The position numbers were made by a program, and so were the translations under genes. The notes beneath the pieces are model-generated. The model did no database searches, was not told where the DNA came from, and was given only the letters and a program-made list of their open reading frames with translations. A stretch of DNA of 64,000 bases, taken from positions 496,001-560,000 of the forward strand of contig NW_011887295.1 of assembly GCF_000151315.2 (NCBI RefSeq). Reading direction: 5' to 3'. The first letter of the stretch is position 1. Each line of letters begins with the position of its first letter. This document shows positions 35,656 to 47,894 of the stretch, in pieces. The DNA is from Capsaspora owczarzaki ATCC 30864. Lineage: Eukaryota > Opisthokonta > Filasterea.

Positions 35656-35837
35656 CAATCAGGTCAATCAGGGTCGGGCTCGGGGTCGGAGTCGATTCGG
35701 TTCGATGAAGGGGGACTGGCAAATCACGATATCACAAAGTACATGTTCAAGTATACAGGCACTGCTCGAACACAGGTTTGTCACCGATGAATGGATTGAC
35801 AACCGCTCAAATGGCTACTGCTGCGTTCATCCTCTCA

Positions 35838-38280
35838 GTTTTTTTTTTTTGTTTTTGTTTGTTTCTTTTCCCCTCCATTCTGTATCGACCGCACCCGCAA
35901 GTTCAGATGAGTGTGCCGAGTCATCTATCCTTGCTGCATATTCCAGGTATGTAGAAATGCATCGTAGGAAACATATTCCAGGTATGTAGAATGCCCCGAA
36001 ACGTGCTGTTAGGCGCGTTGACCATCCCCCCCCCAGGTCTGCAGGAGCTGCGCAGAGCTGCCCAAGATCAAGACCTGCAGTTCGTTTTGCACGCTGCAGC
36101 CCAAGGTCAAGAGCTGCAGTTCGTTCCGCGCGCTGCAGTTGCCGACTTTAGTTCCCGAATCTATGAGCAAAGCGCGCCGCACGGCATCTACCTGACCGGA
36201 CCCGGCGGCGTTGGAAAGTCGTCCATTCTTTTCATGATTGCCGCGTCCGTCCTGGCGCGTGAGTGGGAGCGGCAGACGAGAGCCCGCCGTCGACGACCGC
36301 GCGACCACGGCGACGACGGCGACGGCGACGACAAGGCAGCCGGCACGTCTGCGACTTCCTCGATCGTGCAGCAGCGCTCCCCGCAGCCACGTCTCGACGT
36401 TGCAGCGGATGCGGCCGCTGTTGGCGACGCTTCAAGTCAGGGACCATTTGCTGCAGCTGCTGAGACTGCCGCCATTTCTGTCTATGCTGCGCACACCATC
36501 TCGGCATCCGTCCTAGAAGTTACGCCACCCGTGCTTGTCTTGTACATTGTCGATACGGCTGAATTGGTCGAAATGTCGCCGGAAGATGCTGCCAAACGCT
36601 TGTGCAACACGCTGGGTCGGCTCAATGCATCGCTAATGCAAGAGTTTTCCCAGCTCGCTGAAATTCTCAATGGAGATGGCACTGCACTTGGCCGCTGGGC
36701 TGCCTTTCAAGGTTTCCTTGAAGATTCCTACATCCTCCGCCTCCTCATTCTGGTGGACCAGTGGAACGCCCTCGTCGCGCGCGTGAACGACCCCGCGTTT
36801 CCCACGGACCACCCGATGCGCAGCTTCTCCACCATCGCGTCCAGCATTGGCTTCTCGTTCTTGGTCACCGCGGTCAGCTCGTCCTTTTCGGCAGTGACCA
36901 CCGCACACGGAGTCTTTTGCGACGACGAAGCCATCTGTTGGCACGTGCGTGTCTTTCGCAGCGACGAAGCCCGCATCTGTCGGCACCATGTCGTCCCACT
37001 CACACTGAACGACATCTGGCGTTCGAGGCCGTCACCCGTTGAGGTCGATGATGCCACGATCGCAGAGTTGCACGAGATGACGGGCGGCATTCCACGTCTG
37101 TGCGAGTACTTTGCGGAGGCGCGGGTCACAAACCCAGCTGCGGATATCAATGGCACCTGGCAACAAAGCTGTCTTCACTTCTACCGTGAACGTCTTTTCA
37201 GCCTTCAGCGACAAACATACCGGGATCCCGAATGTGCGAGCTGGTTTCGCGGCGACTTGGCCTCCGTGCTCCTGCGTAACGCGAAAGAACCGATTCCATT
37301 CAATACCCACAGCTCCTACGAGTGGCTCAATGCGGGGCTGATGATGCGTGACGCCACGGGACACCTAGTTCCAATCAACCGTTTTATCAACGTTGCGGCC
37401 GAACTTTTCTTCCAGCAGGAAAAGCAATCGTTCTTGCGCATGCTCTACTTGGATAGAGCCACATCCTGGCGTGCTTTGGAGCTGTTTGTTCAAACAAACC
37501 TCCGTTCCGGTGGATTCGTGCTCACTGGCACAACGCTCCGAGGCGAGGTCCGACCTCCACTCGAGAGCATTTCTAGGATGAACGTCGTGATTGTCGATGA
37601 GTCGTTCGCTCGCGATCCTGCGGCCTTCCTTCAAGCTCGTCGCGCAGGAGAATCGTACCCACCCGGCACACTTTTTATTCCCGGCTGGTCGCAATACACT
37701 GTGGTGGATGCAGTCTTGTATCTTCAGCTGAGGAATCACCAGTCGCCCTGTCTGATCTTTGTGCAAGTCAGCCAGCTATTGTACGGCAACCACAGGTACA
37801 AGCTCCCAGATTTGGTTCGTGAAAAGTTTGGGTGGACCTTGACAGTTCTCGACTCGTACAAGGTTCTGTGCGGTCTTACCAACGATGCAGCCTTTGCACC
37901 GGCTGCACCAAGCTATGACATCGCTCAGGGCACGCTTCCACCCCGCATCTACTACGTTTATGTGACCGCCGATGACTCCTTGATGCGACGCGGTCAAGTC
38001 AACAGCAATCACGACGTCTTGCTCATGCGGCCGTCAAATCTCGCACAGCTGGACTCTGAGACGTGGGCGGAAATCACTCGCGGCTAATCTCGAGTGTTTC
38101 GATGTCATCCACGACACAATTCATGACTGTGTCTTTTGTCTCCTGTTTGCAGCTGTGTTGTTCATCTTCAAATTCAAAGTTTTGACCCCACCAACCATCA
38201 ACCATTTTATCTGCCCTCTAAAAGCAAAACACAGCTAGTTTTTCCACACAAGAAAGAACAGTCTTCATTTGTCATTGAGA
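35838..38280 (+). repeat. Left arm of a 2.4-kb inverted duplication
   Basis: Near-identical, in reverse complement, to 48547-50993. Identity begins in the T-run near 35838 and runs past the gene stop to about 38280 (TTGTCATTGAG). Coding and flanking bases are both shared. Small indels lie in the 3' flank, and a two-base difference lies in the C-run at 36026-36034 (9 C here, 11 in the other copy). No terminal inverted repeats or target duplications were recognised. Confidence 0.93.
35907..38087 (+). CDS. Crinkler/RHS-type P-loop NTPase with nuclease-like C-terminus, copy 1
   Basis: Proposed exons 35907-35946 and 36037-38087 give 696 residues. The intron (GTATGT to a C-run and CAG) explains why the poly-C length differs harmlessly between copies. 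After a short imperfect repeat (DLQFVLHAAAQGQELQFVPR) comes a P-loop NTPase: Walker A YLTGPGGVGKSS (nt 36198-36221) and a Walker B-like LLILVDQWNALV. The C-terminal part (SYPPGTLFIPGWSQYTVVDA and CLIFVQVSQLL) resembles the restriction-endonuclease-like domain of Crinkler effectors and trypanosome RHS proteins. Such proteins are linked to transposon-derived toxins or effectors that act on host nuclei, but many free-living eukaryotes carry families of them. The role here is unknown. The gene looks whole. The family assignment rests on motif pattern only. Confidence 0.75.
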
Positions 38281-38346
38281 TCGACTTACAAACACCACGA
38301 TCGCATCGTACATCATAGTGCCAATACTGGTACAATTATTCTGACG

Positions 38347-39184
38347 ATGATGATGACGATGATGGCAATGACAAGACTTGCACTGGCGAGGAGTGCACTT
38401 TGCCTGACGAGCACCTCGTTTTTCGCTGTTGCAGCGCCAATACGACGGCCGCCAAGCATTGCCGGACAGTCCGAGTCCACTCGATCTGCGTCATCATCAT
38501 CAGTTTCAACTTCAGCAGCATCGAGCGACACACCACTGAGGACGGTCCACCGATTTCCAGTGCCTGACTTTGAGCACGTTCCACGCTCGCCGTCGTCGCT
38601 TCCGCTCGAGGACGCGTCCATCGCCACACTGAGCTCGGTCTTCACGCCGCAAGTGACACGCGCACTCTATCGAGCCTACCTGCGCGAAATCAGACGAGTT
38701 CCGCGTCTCGCACTGCGGGAGCGAGCCAAACAGGTTTGTGACAATGAGGCTTCTCAGAACAGCTCAGACACCGGAATATCAACGTGTCATCAAATGATCA
38801 AAGTGCTCGAACAACTCAACCGACTATGATTTTTGCGCTTGCTGTTTGTTCTGCCCACATTCGCAGGAGCTTCGAGACACTTTCATCGGGGCACGGGTGC
38901 TTGTTGAGGCACCCACACGACCGGAGCGCGCCCGGCGGCTATGGGCACTTACAAAGTTTTTATTTGCCGGAAAGCCAAGGCAAAATTTGCCTGTGCCAAA
39001 AGCACCGCTAGAGATACTCTATGCCATTCAAAATCAGCTGTTATTGCCGTTTGTCGAATCGCCGCAGCATCTCCTCGCGCATGCCATCTACACACTTCAG
39101 TGCATGCAGCGAGCGTCCAACCCACTAGACGCGTTGTACATTCGAAGTGCGCCGACGCCCGACTTTGACGATCTGACCTATTAA
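38347..39184 (+). CDS. LYR-motif mitochondrial protein
   Basis: Exons 38347-38733 and 38867-39184 encode 234 residues. The start follows an ATG cluster (MMMTMMAMTRLALARSALCL) that reads as an arginine-bearing mitochondrial presequence. The core is a LYR/Complex1-LYR motif: TRALYRAYLREIRRVPRLAL, then across the junction ERAKQ + ELRDTFIG. LYR proteins are small matrix adaptors that bind acyl-ACP and the iron-sulfur cluster machinery, or serve as assembly factors for respiratory complexes. This one is longer than most (80-150 residues), with a Ser-rich linker before and an extension after the LYR region. Which LYRM it corresponds to cannot be told. It lies in the spacer of the inverted duplication, 259 bp after the Crinkler-like gene. 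Confidence 0.75.
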
Positions 39185-39602
39185 AAGAGGGGACCACAAG
39201 TTTCCGTCGCATGGACGTACCGCTCAAGTGCATGCGGCGTACAATCTCCCTTCGCAGCATGTCTTTGTTGGGAAGCGAGCGACCATGGGGTACAGGCTTC
39301 TCAAAATGCCTGCAGCGATCACGGCTTTGATTTTGGTTGTTTGGTTCTATTCAAAGCCAACCTGCTCCCAGGATGCTTGAATTGCTCATATTGCCGTGTC
39401 TCGCTTTTGCTGTGTTCTTGTCAACCGCTTTCTCTTGTTCGCCAGTGCATGAATCCGGAATCAAACCTTCAATCCAATGTTCCCTGCATTGATATCTCGC
39501 TCTTTGAATATCCTTTTGTTCGTTTCTTTTTTTTTTTTATTAACTCATTCCTTTTTTTTTTCTTCTTCTTCTTTCGTTCTTTTCCACAAAATCTCAGATT
39601 CG
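39185..39602. other. Intergenic region
   Basis: Between the LYR protein and the COX7A-like gene. T-runs at 39527-39537 and 39552-39561 precede the latter's ATG. No exon or RNA gene was seen. Confidence 0.5.
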
Positions 39603-40485
39603 ATGGCGTACCAGTACTCGAGTGCCAAGCAGGGCCTTACTCAATCTGCAGACGCTTCAGCTGCCTTCCACCCCGAGGTAGCGTCCGCTTTCCCTCCGCT
39701 TTCCCTCCGCTTTCCCCATCCCCCTCCGCCAAATCCACCTCAAGATCAAGTCATTCACTCTGCTATTACGATGCTCTCGATGCCTGATCATCCAACATTC
39801 AACTTCATACAATGACTGCAACAAGCGCAGGTGCTGCCTCGTGCTTTTTCCCCCTTCTTCTTCTTTCCCCCTTCGCTCTCTCTCTCTCTCTCTCTCTCTG
39901 ACTCTCGACTCCACACGCCGACTCTGTCTGTCTCGCTGTCTCTCGATCTCTGTTGATCTGCCACTCGCTGACTTTCCCCCCAATCGTCCGTCGATCGGTC
40001 TTTTTCAATGCTGTTCCAGTCAAACCGCAACGCGTGGCTTTCCTCACACTTGACTATTCAGCGAGATCACTTTCACTTCGACTCAAACTCAAACTCAAAC
40101 TCAAACTCAAAAAAGCTCACTTGATATTCAACTCTTTTGTCCATTTCTTTGGCTTTCGGAGCAGGGTCTCTCGGGCGTCAAGGCGACCCAATCGCGCTTC
40201 ACGGCCGGCGTCTCGGCCGCTGCCGGTCACAACGTCGGACCTGCAGGCGCCTCGCACAGCGCACCGTCGTCTGGATCGATTGTCGACAACTGGGTCCGCA
40301 AGCCAAACCAAGTGCACTCCAAGCAAGCACACTTTCAGATTCCCAACGGCCTGCCCGTCTTCCTGCGTGGCAAGAACGACCTGATGATCTACCGCGGCCT
40401 CATGGGTGCATCCGCCCTCGGCATCTGCGTTGTTCTCGTTGGTCTTGGCTCGATGGCCCTGAACGTTGGCAAGAAGAACAAGTAA
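39603..40485 (+). CDS. Cytochrome c oxidase subunit 7A-like protein
   Basis: Exons 39603-39677 and 40164-40485 give about 131 residues. The C-terminal part is the recognisable one: HFQIPNGLPVFLRGKNDLMI then YRGLMGASALGICVVLVGLG, a single membrane helix with the positive KKNK end, matching the COX7A pattern of a P-V-x-L-(K/R)-G motif and YR before the helix. COX7A is a small nuclear-encoded subunit at the edge of complex IV that also shapes supercomplexes. The N-terminus (MAYQYSSAKQGLTQSADASA) is not a typical cleaved presequence. The 486-nt intron contains a TC-dinucleotide run (39874-39900) and an ACTCAA repeat near 40080-40110. Confidence 0.78.
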
Positions 40486-40683
40486 AACTAGCTCTGTTTG
40501 AAATCTGAAACATTTTTGAGTTACTTTTTTGTTTCGCTTGTGTTCAAGTTTGGGGAGGGATGGGTGAGAGAGGAATGGCACATAGCGCTGAAGCGCGTTG
40601 ATGGCATCAAACCCCGTGTATTTTGTACAACGGCACACCGCAAGAACAGTCAAGAACGAATTCCACCAACTTGACATTTGACG

Positions 40684-43600
40684 CTACCGCGTGTCTCTGT
40701 TGCCAGTGGTGGACGAAGCATGATAGGAGCCTGCGTTGCGCCTGAACAAGCTGGATGGGTTGATCGCACGTTGGGCTTGCTGTTGTAGGGGCGGAATGAA
40801 AGAGCTGGGTGGAAAGGCCGGCGAGCCCCTTGTTGTTGAGTGTCCGACAACCATGCGACCCGCTTGAGCAGAATGATGAGGCCGGGACGAGGCAGCAGCG
40901 ACCGCAGCAGCTTGTTGATATCGATGGAACAAGACAGGTTGGTGAGACGTCGAGGGTGGAGCCACCGAGGCCGCAGAGCCCGCCGCTGCCAGAGATCGAG
41001 GCTCTTGCAGTTGAAACCGATGCAATTGTGGTGTGGTGCGCGCGCTTCGCTCTCAAAATCATCATCGCTACCACCAGTTCCTTGGCGCCTGGGGCTTGGA
41101 CTATCATTCTCCAGCTCGTCCTCGCTATCGTCCTCTTCTGCTTCGTCGTCGTTGTCATCCTCCTCCTCATCATCATCATCGTCAAAGAGGCCCGCGTCAC
41201 GTCGAGCTCGAATGTTCGCCACGCGACTCTCAATCACGTGGCGCATGCGACCAATCCCTGCAAGCCTGTTGAGCGGCGGCGTGTTGAGCAGCGAAGTGCG
41301 GTACAGGTTGCCTTGTTCTTGGGACGCCTGCCCTTCAGAAGCCGCACTCGACCGCGGTGAGCCACCGCTGTCTGCGCTGCTTGCGACAGCGCGGGGCCGC
41401 CTTGCGCCAGGATGTGCGCCACTCGATGGACCGCCATCGTCGATAAAACTGTCATTCATGTCGTACTCGTCCGGATTCTCGCCGCCAAGGTCATTCTCGT
41501 CCTCATCGCCACTGTCGTTGTACGCTGCAGCCGCGGCACGACCATCTGGCGAGCCCACGACCGCCCCTTCCTCGGCTTCCGACTCGGAGCTGGCGTCGCC
41601 AAATTCGGCTTCGTCGTCCACAAACCGAGAGCGGTGGCGCTGAGGCATTGTGGCCACCGATTTGGAGCGGCGGACCGGATGGGACTTTGGTTGGCGATGC
41701 TTTGGCGCAGGAGATTCAGAGTTGTCAGCACGGCCATCGCTATCCTTGGCGTCGTCAGACTCGCCCTCGTCGCCATCCGCGGCGTCATCGTCGGAAAGAA
41801 CGACTTTCTTGCGTTTCACGGCTTTGGACGCACGAGACGGTCGATAGAGCTCCATGCCAGAGCGCAAGCGCTTGATGGGAGTGCCTGAATCCGAAACTAC
41901 GAGCGGCGAAGGGCGCGGCTGAAATTGCGAAGATGATTGGAGCTGTTGTTGTTGTTCCTGTTGTTGTTGTTGCTGCTTGATTGGAGTGACCTGTGGCGAG
42001 TCCTGGGACAAGACTGCGCAGCGCACACGCTTGGTCGGATGTTGCTTCTGAGCTTGTGGCGCATTGCTTTGATCGCTATGACCAGTCGTAGCCAGCGCTG
42101 AAAGTTGCGGCCCATCGGGACTCGCCTCAGCGGCCATGACTTCGGCATGGGAGTGATTGGCGGTGGGAGATAAAAACCCCATGAGGTCATCCTCCGGCTC
42201 TGACTCTGCATGGCGCCGCTTCACAGAGCTACGCACACTGGCTGGTGGCTCGACAGGAATAGACTCGGGTGAGCCAAGTTCCCTCACCTCCTGCTGCGGT
42301 CGGAATGAGAGCAAGGTGCGATGGCTCGATGACACGACAGCTTCGAGCGCTGAAGGGAGATCCGCGGCTTTGATGAGCGACGACGAAGGGATGCCTTGTT
42401 CGCTGTCACTCAAGTCGAAATCAGCAAAGTCGTTCGGGTCGAGGTCAAACTCATCGTCATTCAAACCCGGCCGTCTCAAAACGCTCTCTTGATCGGTCGT
42501 CGCCACCGCAGGAGCCAGTGGCAGCGGAAGAGCTGGTTCCGGAGCCTTTGTTGGGGACGTGCTCGTTGGATGCAGCAGATTTGACAAAGGCACGTTGGCG
42601 AGAACGTCATCTGCATCGTCCTCATCGTCCACAATCTCGACGGTTTCGATTGGAAGGTTGCGCACCTGTGATGAGCGCATCTGTGATGCAGCCTCGGCGT
42701 GCACAGGATGGAGTAATTGACTGGACAGTGACGGTTTGGTAGAAACAGGAGAGGCATTGGCATCCACTGACAACGAAAGTCGGGTCCGTTCAGGCGTTGA
42801 AGAAGAAACGTCTGCGAGCATGGAAAGAGGCACCGCGCCAATCAAGTCGTCCACGGCATCTTCGGCAAACTCGTCCCAGGAAGACGATCGCTCCAGCTGT
42901 AACTCTTGCGGCGGCATGCAAGAGGCACCCAGAGCGGCAGAACTGACTTTTGGCGAGTCACGCATGGCAACAGGACTGGAACTGAGCAGACCTTTCTGAG
43001 CTGCGTCAGGACCTTCGGATCTGGCACGAAACACAACGGTTGGGGACAAGGAGGCCAGGCCAACTGAACTGACGCTCTGCACAATCTCTGGAACGCGTGC
43101 AGCCAGCCAAGTCTGCTCCAAGTCACCGTCGTAAAACTGCCACACGTCTCGAGCAGCGTTCGGGTCGAATGTCGAGCCCGAGGAAGTCGCAAACTGCTGA
43201 TAGGGGAGTGGACGGCTTGAAATGGATGGAACGGGATCCAGCTGGACAAAACTCGAAAAGTTTGCATCGTCAGGCAAGCGTTCAAAAAAGGTGACATTGC
43301 TTGCCGGAACGCTTTGGGGGAATGCCAAATGTGCCGCTTGAATGACAGGGCCAGTGGGGTCGAGAACAGCTGAAACAGCTGGAGGCTGCAGCGGATCGAG
43401 ACTCTTAGAGAGCAAATTCAATGTTGCTGGAGAAGTCTCCCTTCGACCCTGGGCGGATTGGAGTTTGGGATTCAAACCGGTGGGAAGCACAGACGCCGAG
43501 GCTCGCGCAACAACACTGGAAGCCCTCCCAACAGAAGTCGAATTCGCCCGTGCGGCCGGCAAAACGGAACTGGTCAATGTGGTGTTCATCAGCTCATCAT

Positions 43601-46600
43601 CCAAGCTGTCATTGTCGTCGTCGTCCGAGTGCATTCGCCGCCGGAAAAGCTCATCCTCTGCTTGATTAATCGCCTCGAGCCCGAGAGAGAACGATCGGTG
43701 CCCTCGACTCAAAGTGGCCGCCGGTGCTGCAATCTCCTGCCGAGCGCCGTTTGGTGCAAGCTCTGGCGGAAACGTCGTGGAGCTGCTCACGGCCTGGGGA
43801 TCCGGCATCACGTCCATCCAGAGCACCAAATCCTGTTGCGCCTGCTCAAAGGCCGCAAACTCTTGGGTGGACTGGAAGGCGAGGTCATTGACTGTCGCCA
43901 CCACTCGTTTCATCAGATGCGTCTCGCTGGAGTGAAGAATGCTGTGCTCGGGCACATGGGCATTCGCGCCTCGACGGGAGACGAGTCCCAGTCCGCTGTT
44001 GCCGAGCAGTTGCTGCACTACACTGGGCGTATTTATGGGCTGCTCGTCGGCAGAAGCCTCTTCTTCTTCTTCTTCTTCGGACGACGACTCGGCTCCATCG
44101 TCGCGCCGGAGCTCCATGCGCGCTTGCTGCGAAGCCCTCTTGTCGACCGCATCGTGGCGCTGGCGAGAACGACCACCGTGTATCGTGGCAGCCTGATTGG
44201 CTCGACGAGCAGCAGCTGTTGTGGGGGCAAAAATATCGATGGCCGACGGCTCGACGGCAAAGTTGGAATCGTACTCTTGCTGCTCGGACCCGGTGAGAGC
44301 CCACGCCGGAGCGGGAGTGGTACCCGCTGCCTCCTTGGCCGCATTGCGACTGGCTTCGCGCAGCATTCGTCGTCGCGACATTGGGGACGCGTTGTGCAGA
44401 AAGTCGGTCGTCTTTACAACCGTTTTCGTTGCCTTGGGCACAAACTTGAGCGGAATCATGCGCGGAGGCGTCGGATACATGACGAACGATTTGATCTGTC
44501 GCTCAAGCACATCCTGAACGCTCTTTTGCCGTTCGACGCTTTTTTGGTAGGCCAGGGCTTCCGCGCCTTCGTACAACAGCATGACAATCTGCCCTTCACG
44601 CTTGCGCCCAGTGCGACCCATGCGCTGAACCATGCGTGTCGGAGACGCTTGTGAATCAAAGCAGACAATGAGATCCACGTGTCCGACGTCCAAACCCTCC
44701 TCACCGACAGATGTAGAGACGAGCGTGTTGTAGTCTCCGGATCGAAACGCGCGCATAATCCGCAGCTGCTGCTCTTGCGTCAAGCCCTTCGAGCCCTTGG
44801 TCGTTGCCTGACCAACAAACGCCATGGCACGGACGACAGGCTGCTGATCCGCCAGCGCGTCAATAATCTCTTGGACGGACTCGCGAAACTCGGAGAAGAT
44901 CATGACTCTGGTGTCGACAACCTCTTCTTCTTCTTCTTCGTCATCGCCGTCCTCCTCCGCGTCGCCGTCAATCTCGATTTGACTGGCACCAGCAGCAGAG
45001 TTCGCGCCTGCGCCGTTCGGCAGCAGACCACGGCCAGCAGCGGGGGACTGGAAGGACGAATCGCCCGACGAAACAGCAGGCTGGCTTCTGCTTTTGTTTC
45101 GTCGCTGTTGCTCTCGAGCACGCTGCCGCTCATTAAAGTGTAAAAAGTGATCGCGGACAACCTCAATCATCTTGGCGAGCTTTGGGTTGTCCACGATGGA
45201 GGTCGACTTTTGCTTGGACGACTGCGACGGCTTGAGCACAAGTGCGTCGATATCGTCACCCACCACGGCCTGATCTTGCTCGCTGTCGCTGCCGACGCTG
45301 CTGAGAGCAGTAGAAGCCGCTGGGCGAGATGGGGCTTTGGATTTGGCACGAGCAGCAGCAGCAGGAGCCGCTGGAGCAGAGTCGGGCGCCGTCCAATGAG
45401 GAGCATCAGGCTCGATTCGGCGGTACAAATCGTTCATGATTTTGCCAATCGTCCCGTTGTTGACAATCTCGTAGCGAGAGCGATTCCCAGACTTGGAGCC
45501 TTGGGCGACAGACTTGAGGTAGACGTAAAACGGTCGAACGCCATACTTGCCCAGGAGCTCGAACGCATGGAAGAGCGATATGGCAACAGCATAGTCGCCT
45601 AGCACTTGGCCCTTGCTGTGTTGGTAGCCCTGTGGGTCTTCCGGCGTGTCGGGCGGCCGGTCCATGTAGACTTTGCGAATTGCGACCAGTTGCTGCTTGG
45701 TCACATTCTCGGGGTTGCGGTTGGAGAATGCCCGACGGTCGCAAAGCCGATGCAGCCACGAGCCAAGCACGGGCAAAAGCATGGCGCGAATGTTGGCAAT
45801 CACATCGCCCAGCTGGATGATGATGGCCCGAGTTTTCCGACCGCAAATGTAGGTTCGCACGTCCAGCGATTGTTCTGTGCGCACTTCCACATGCGAGATG
45901 AGCAAATTTTGAATCACCTGGGTGTTTTGATTGTGAGGTTGATTTTCGAGCAACCCAAAAAAAAAAAGCAAAAAAGCAAAAAAGGAACAAAGTCAGCGCG
46001 TTCAAAAAACCAAACCCCTGCATCCATTTAAAAACGGCACACTCACAGACTGCACAGAAGCCATATTGGAACCGGGAGTGGCGCTCAAAGCAAGAACGCG
46101 AAAGCGACGGTTGGTGCGAACCATGTGCCGGATGACTTGGCAATACGCATAGTCACCAAGAGCCTTGTGAGCCTCGTCAACGACGACGCATACAAAGTCG
46201 CGGGCATTGCAAACGCCGTCAGCGAGATCGTGCTGCAGGATTTGCGGCGTCACAAACAGAATGCGCTTGCAGCGCCACGTCTCGCGCCGATACTCTTTCG
46301 CTTTGCTGCCCGTCATCATGACTGTCTCGTTCTGGGGCACGCCCATGATGGAAAAGCAGGCTTCGAGCTGCTGCTGGACAAGAGGCTTGGTAGGAGCCAT
46401 GAAAACGACTTTGCCAGTCGGAAACCACCGGTAAAAGTTGTACATGACCACGGCGGCAATGAAGGTTTTGCCCAGACCGGTGGGCAGGCAAACAAGTGTG
46501 TTTTGAAACAAGGCCGAGCGAACGATATCAAACTGGTACGTGCGTAGCTGATAGTTGGTGGGATAAATATAATCTTGGCCATACTCTGCGGCAAACTCTG

Positions 46601-47894
46601 GCAGCTCGGATTCGTCGAGATCCTCTGTGTGCGGCTGTGGGGATGCTGACATGGGTCGTGTGCCAGACTTGCCGGATTTGGCGCCCTTTGTGGCTTTAGA
46701 CGGCGCTTTGGTGGGAGCGGGAGGCGGGAACGGGAGCATGGGCTTTGCAGCTGCTGTGAGAGTGTCAAGAGTAACAAAGAAAGGGGCAACAATCATCAGA
46801 AACAAAAAGGCAAGACGGGTGCGCGTCAACAACATGTGGAGAGGGCGCTGTGTACCTGCTGTGGAGGACGGCGCCGCGCTCGAAAACAACGAAGGACGTG
46901 TGGTCGTCGTTGAAGCTGCAGAGGTGGCGCCCATCATCATGGCTGCAAACACTGGATGCCGGCTGGCGGCTGCAGCTGGAACAATGGTGCCAGCGGCGGG
47001 TGGCGGAGGCGCTGAGGAAGAAACGAAACCGCCACCGCCAGCCACGGCGTTTGCCTCAGCCTGCAAGATGAGGTCTTCGTCACCAAACAAATCCACTGCA
47101 TCATCTTCGAGCAACTCAAACTCGTCTGCTTCAGCGAGCGAGGCAGCAACGTTGGCTGCGCTTGGACGCGGGGCGGATGTGCGCGTTGGAGAAGAACGTG
47201 CAGGCGGGTAGACCTCGACTGAGCTTGGTGCAAGACTGTGAAATCCAGAGCCTGGTCGAGAGGATGCAGCCAATGTCGAGGCGGCGGTTGTAGCAATTGC
47301 AGCAGCAGGTCGAGTGGTCGACGGTTTTTTCAGTGCCGAGTCGCTGGTCTTGCTCGCTGGAAAGAGAGAAGAAGAGGATGAGGAAGCAGAGGAACGAGCG
47401 GGTGCACCCCACAGACTGGCACCGGCCTTCTTGCTGCCGATTCCCCAATGGGACAACGGGTGTTGAACGCTCGAACTGGATGGCGGACGACTTGTCTTGG
47501 AGGGTTGCTTCATCGCCCAAAAGTCTGTGCCGTCCAGACTGTTGCTGTTGCTTCCGTTGCTATTCTCGCTTATAACTTGGAATGGCCCTTCGGAATGCGG
47601 CGGTGTTGGCGGGCGGCCAGGCACTGCGCCACGATTCTCGCTGGATGGCTGGATTTGCCTGCTCGTGGTCGATGTGACTGTCGCGTCAGCTCCCAACGGT
47701 CTTGCTGGAGGCGCTGCAGCAGAATGACTTGCAGCAGAATGACTTGCAGCTGGATGGCTTGATCGAGCAGCAGCCGCAGCCCAGGCGGACGGCAGCTTTG
47801 ACTGCTTTAGACCGAGCAGCCGGAGTTGCTCTGCATCGTGCCAAGCACTGCTGCTCATCCCAGCCGGCGTGCGTGGTCGTCCCGTATTCTCCAT
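40684..47894 (-). CDS. FANCM/Mph1-type DEAH DNA helicase
   Basis: Preferred exons: 47894-46856, 46753-46047, 45917-41075 and 41003-40684, about 2302 residues. The N-terminal 480 residues are Ser/Ala-rich. The helicase core has motif I VCLPTGLGKTFIAAVVMYNF, the DEAH box VVVDEAHKALGDYAYCQVIR (the FANCM signature), SATPGS, an insert with NPENVTKQQL, and a C-terminal lobe with ESVQEIIDAL, TSVGEEGLDVGHVDL and motif VI QRMGRTGRKREGQ. A long acidic tail includes DEYDMNDSFIDD. FANCM/Mph1 remodels stalled forks and D-loops. No ERCC4-like nuclease domain was seen, as in fungal Mph1. The 102-nt first intron is in-frame and stop-free. The last intron (41074-41004) is inferred because it switches to a Ser/Ala/Gln-rich tail; unspliced, the frame stays open to 40650 with an unlikely Trp/Arg-rich end. 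Confidence 0.9.

Noticed and set aside
36020-36036. C-run length difference (9 against 11) seen as a frameshift between the two Crinkler/RHS-type copies
   Set aside because: The run lies in a leader intron just before the CAG acceptor, so its length does not affect the protein.
39874-39900. TC-dinucleotide run as a possible CRISPR or satellite array
   Set aside because: A short simple repeat within an intron; no spacers or regular long unit.
40809-41643. Plus-strand open frames within the FANCM-like acidic tail
   Set aside because: They are antisense shadows of Asp/Glu/Ser-rich codons; the minus-strand frame carries the helicase.
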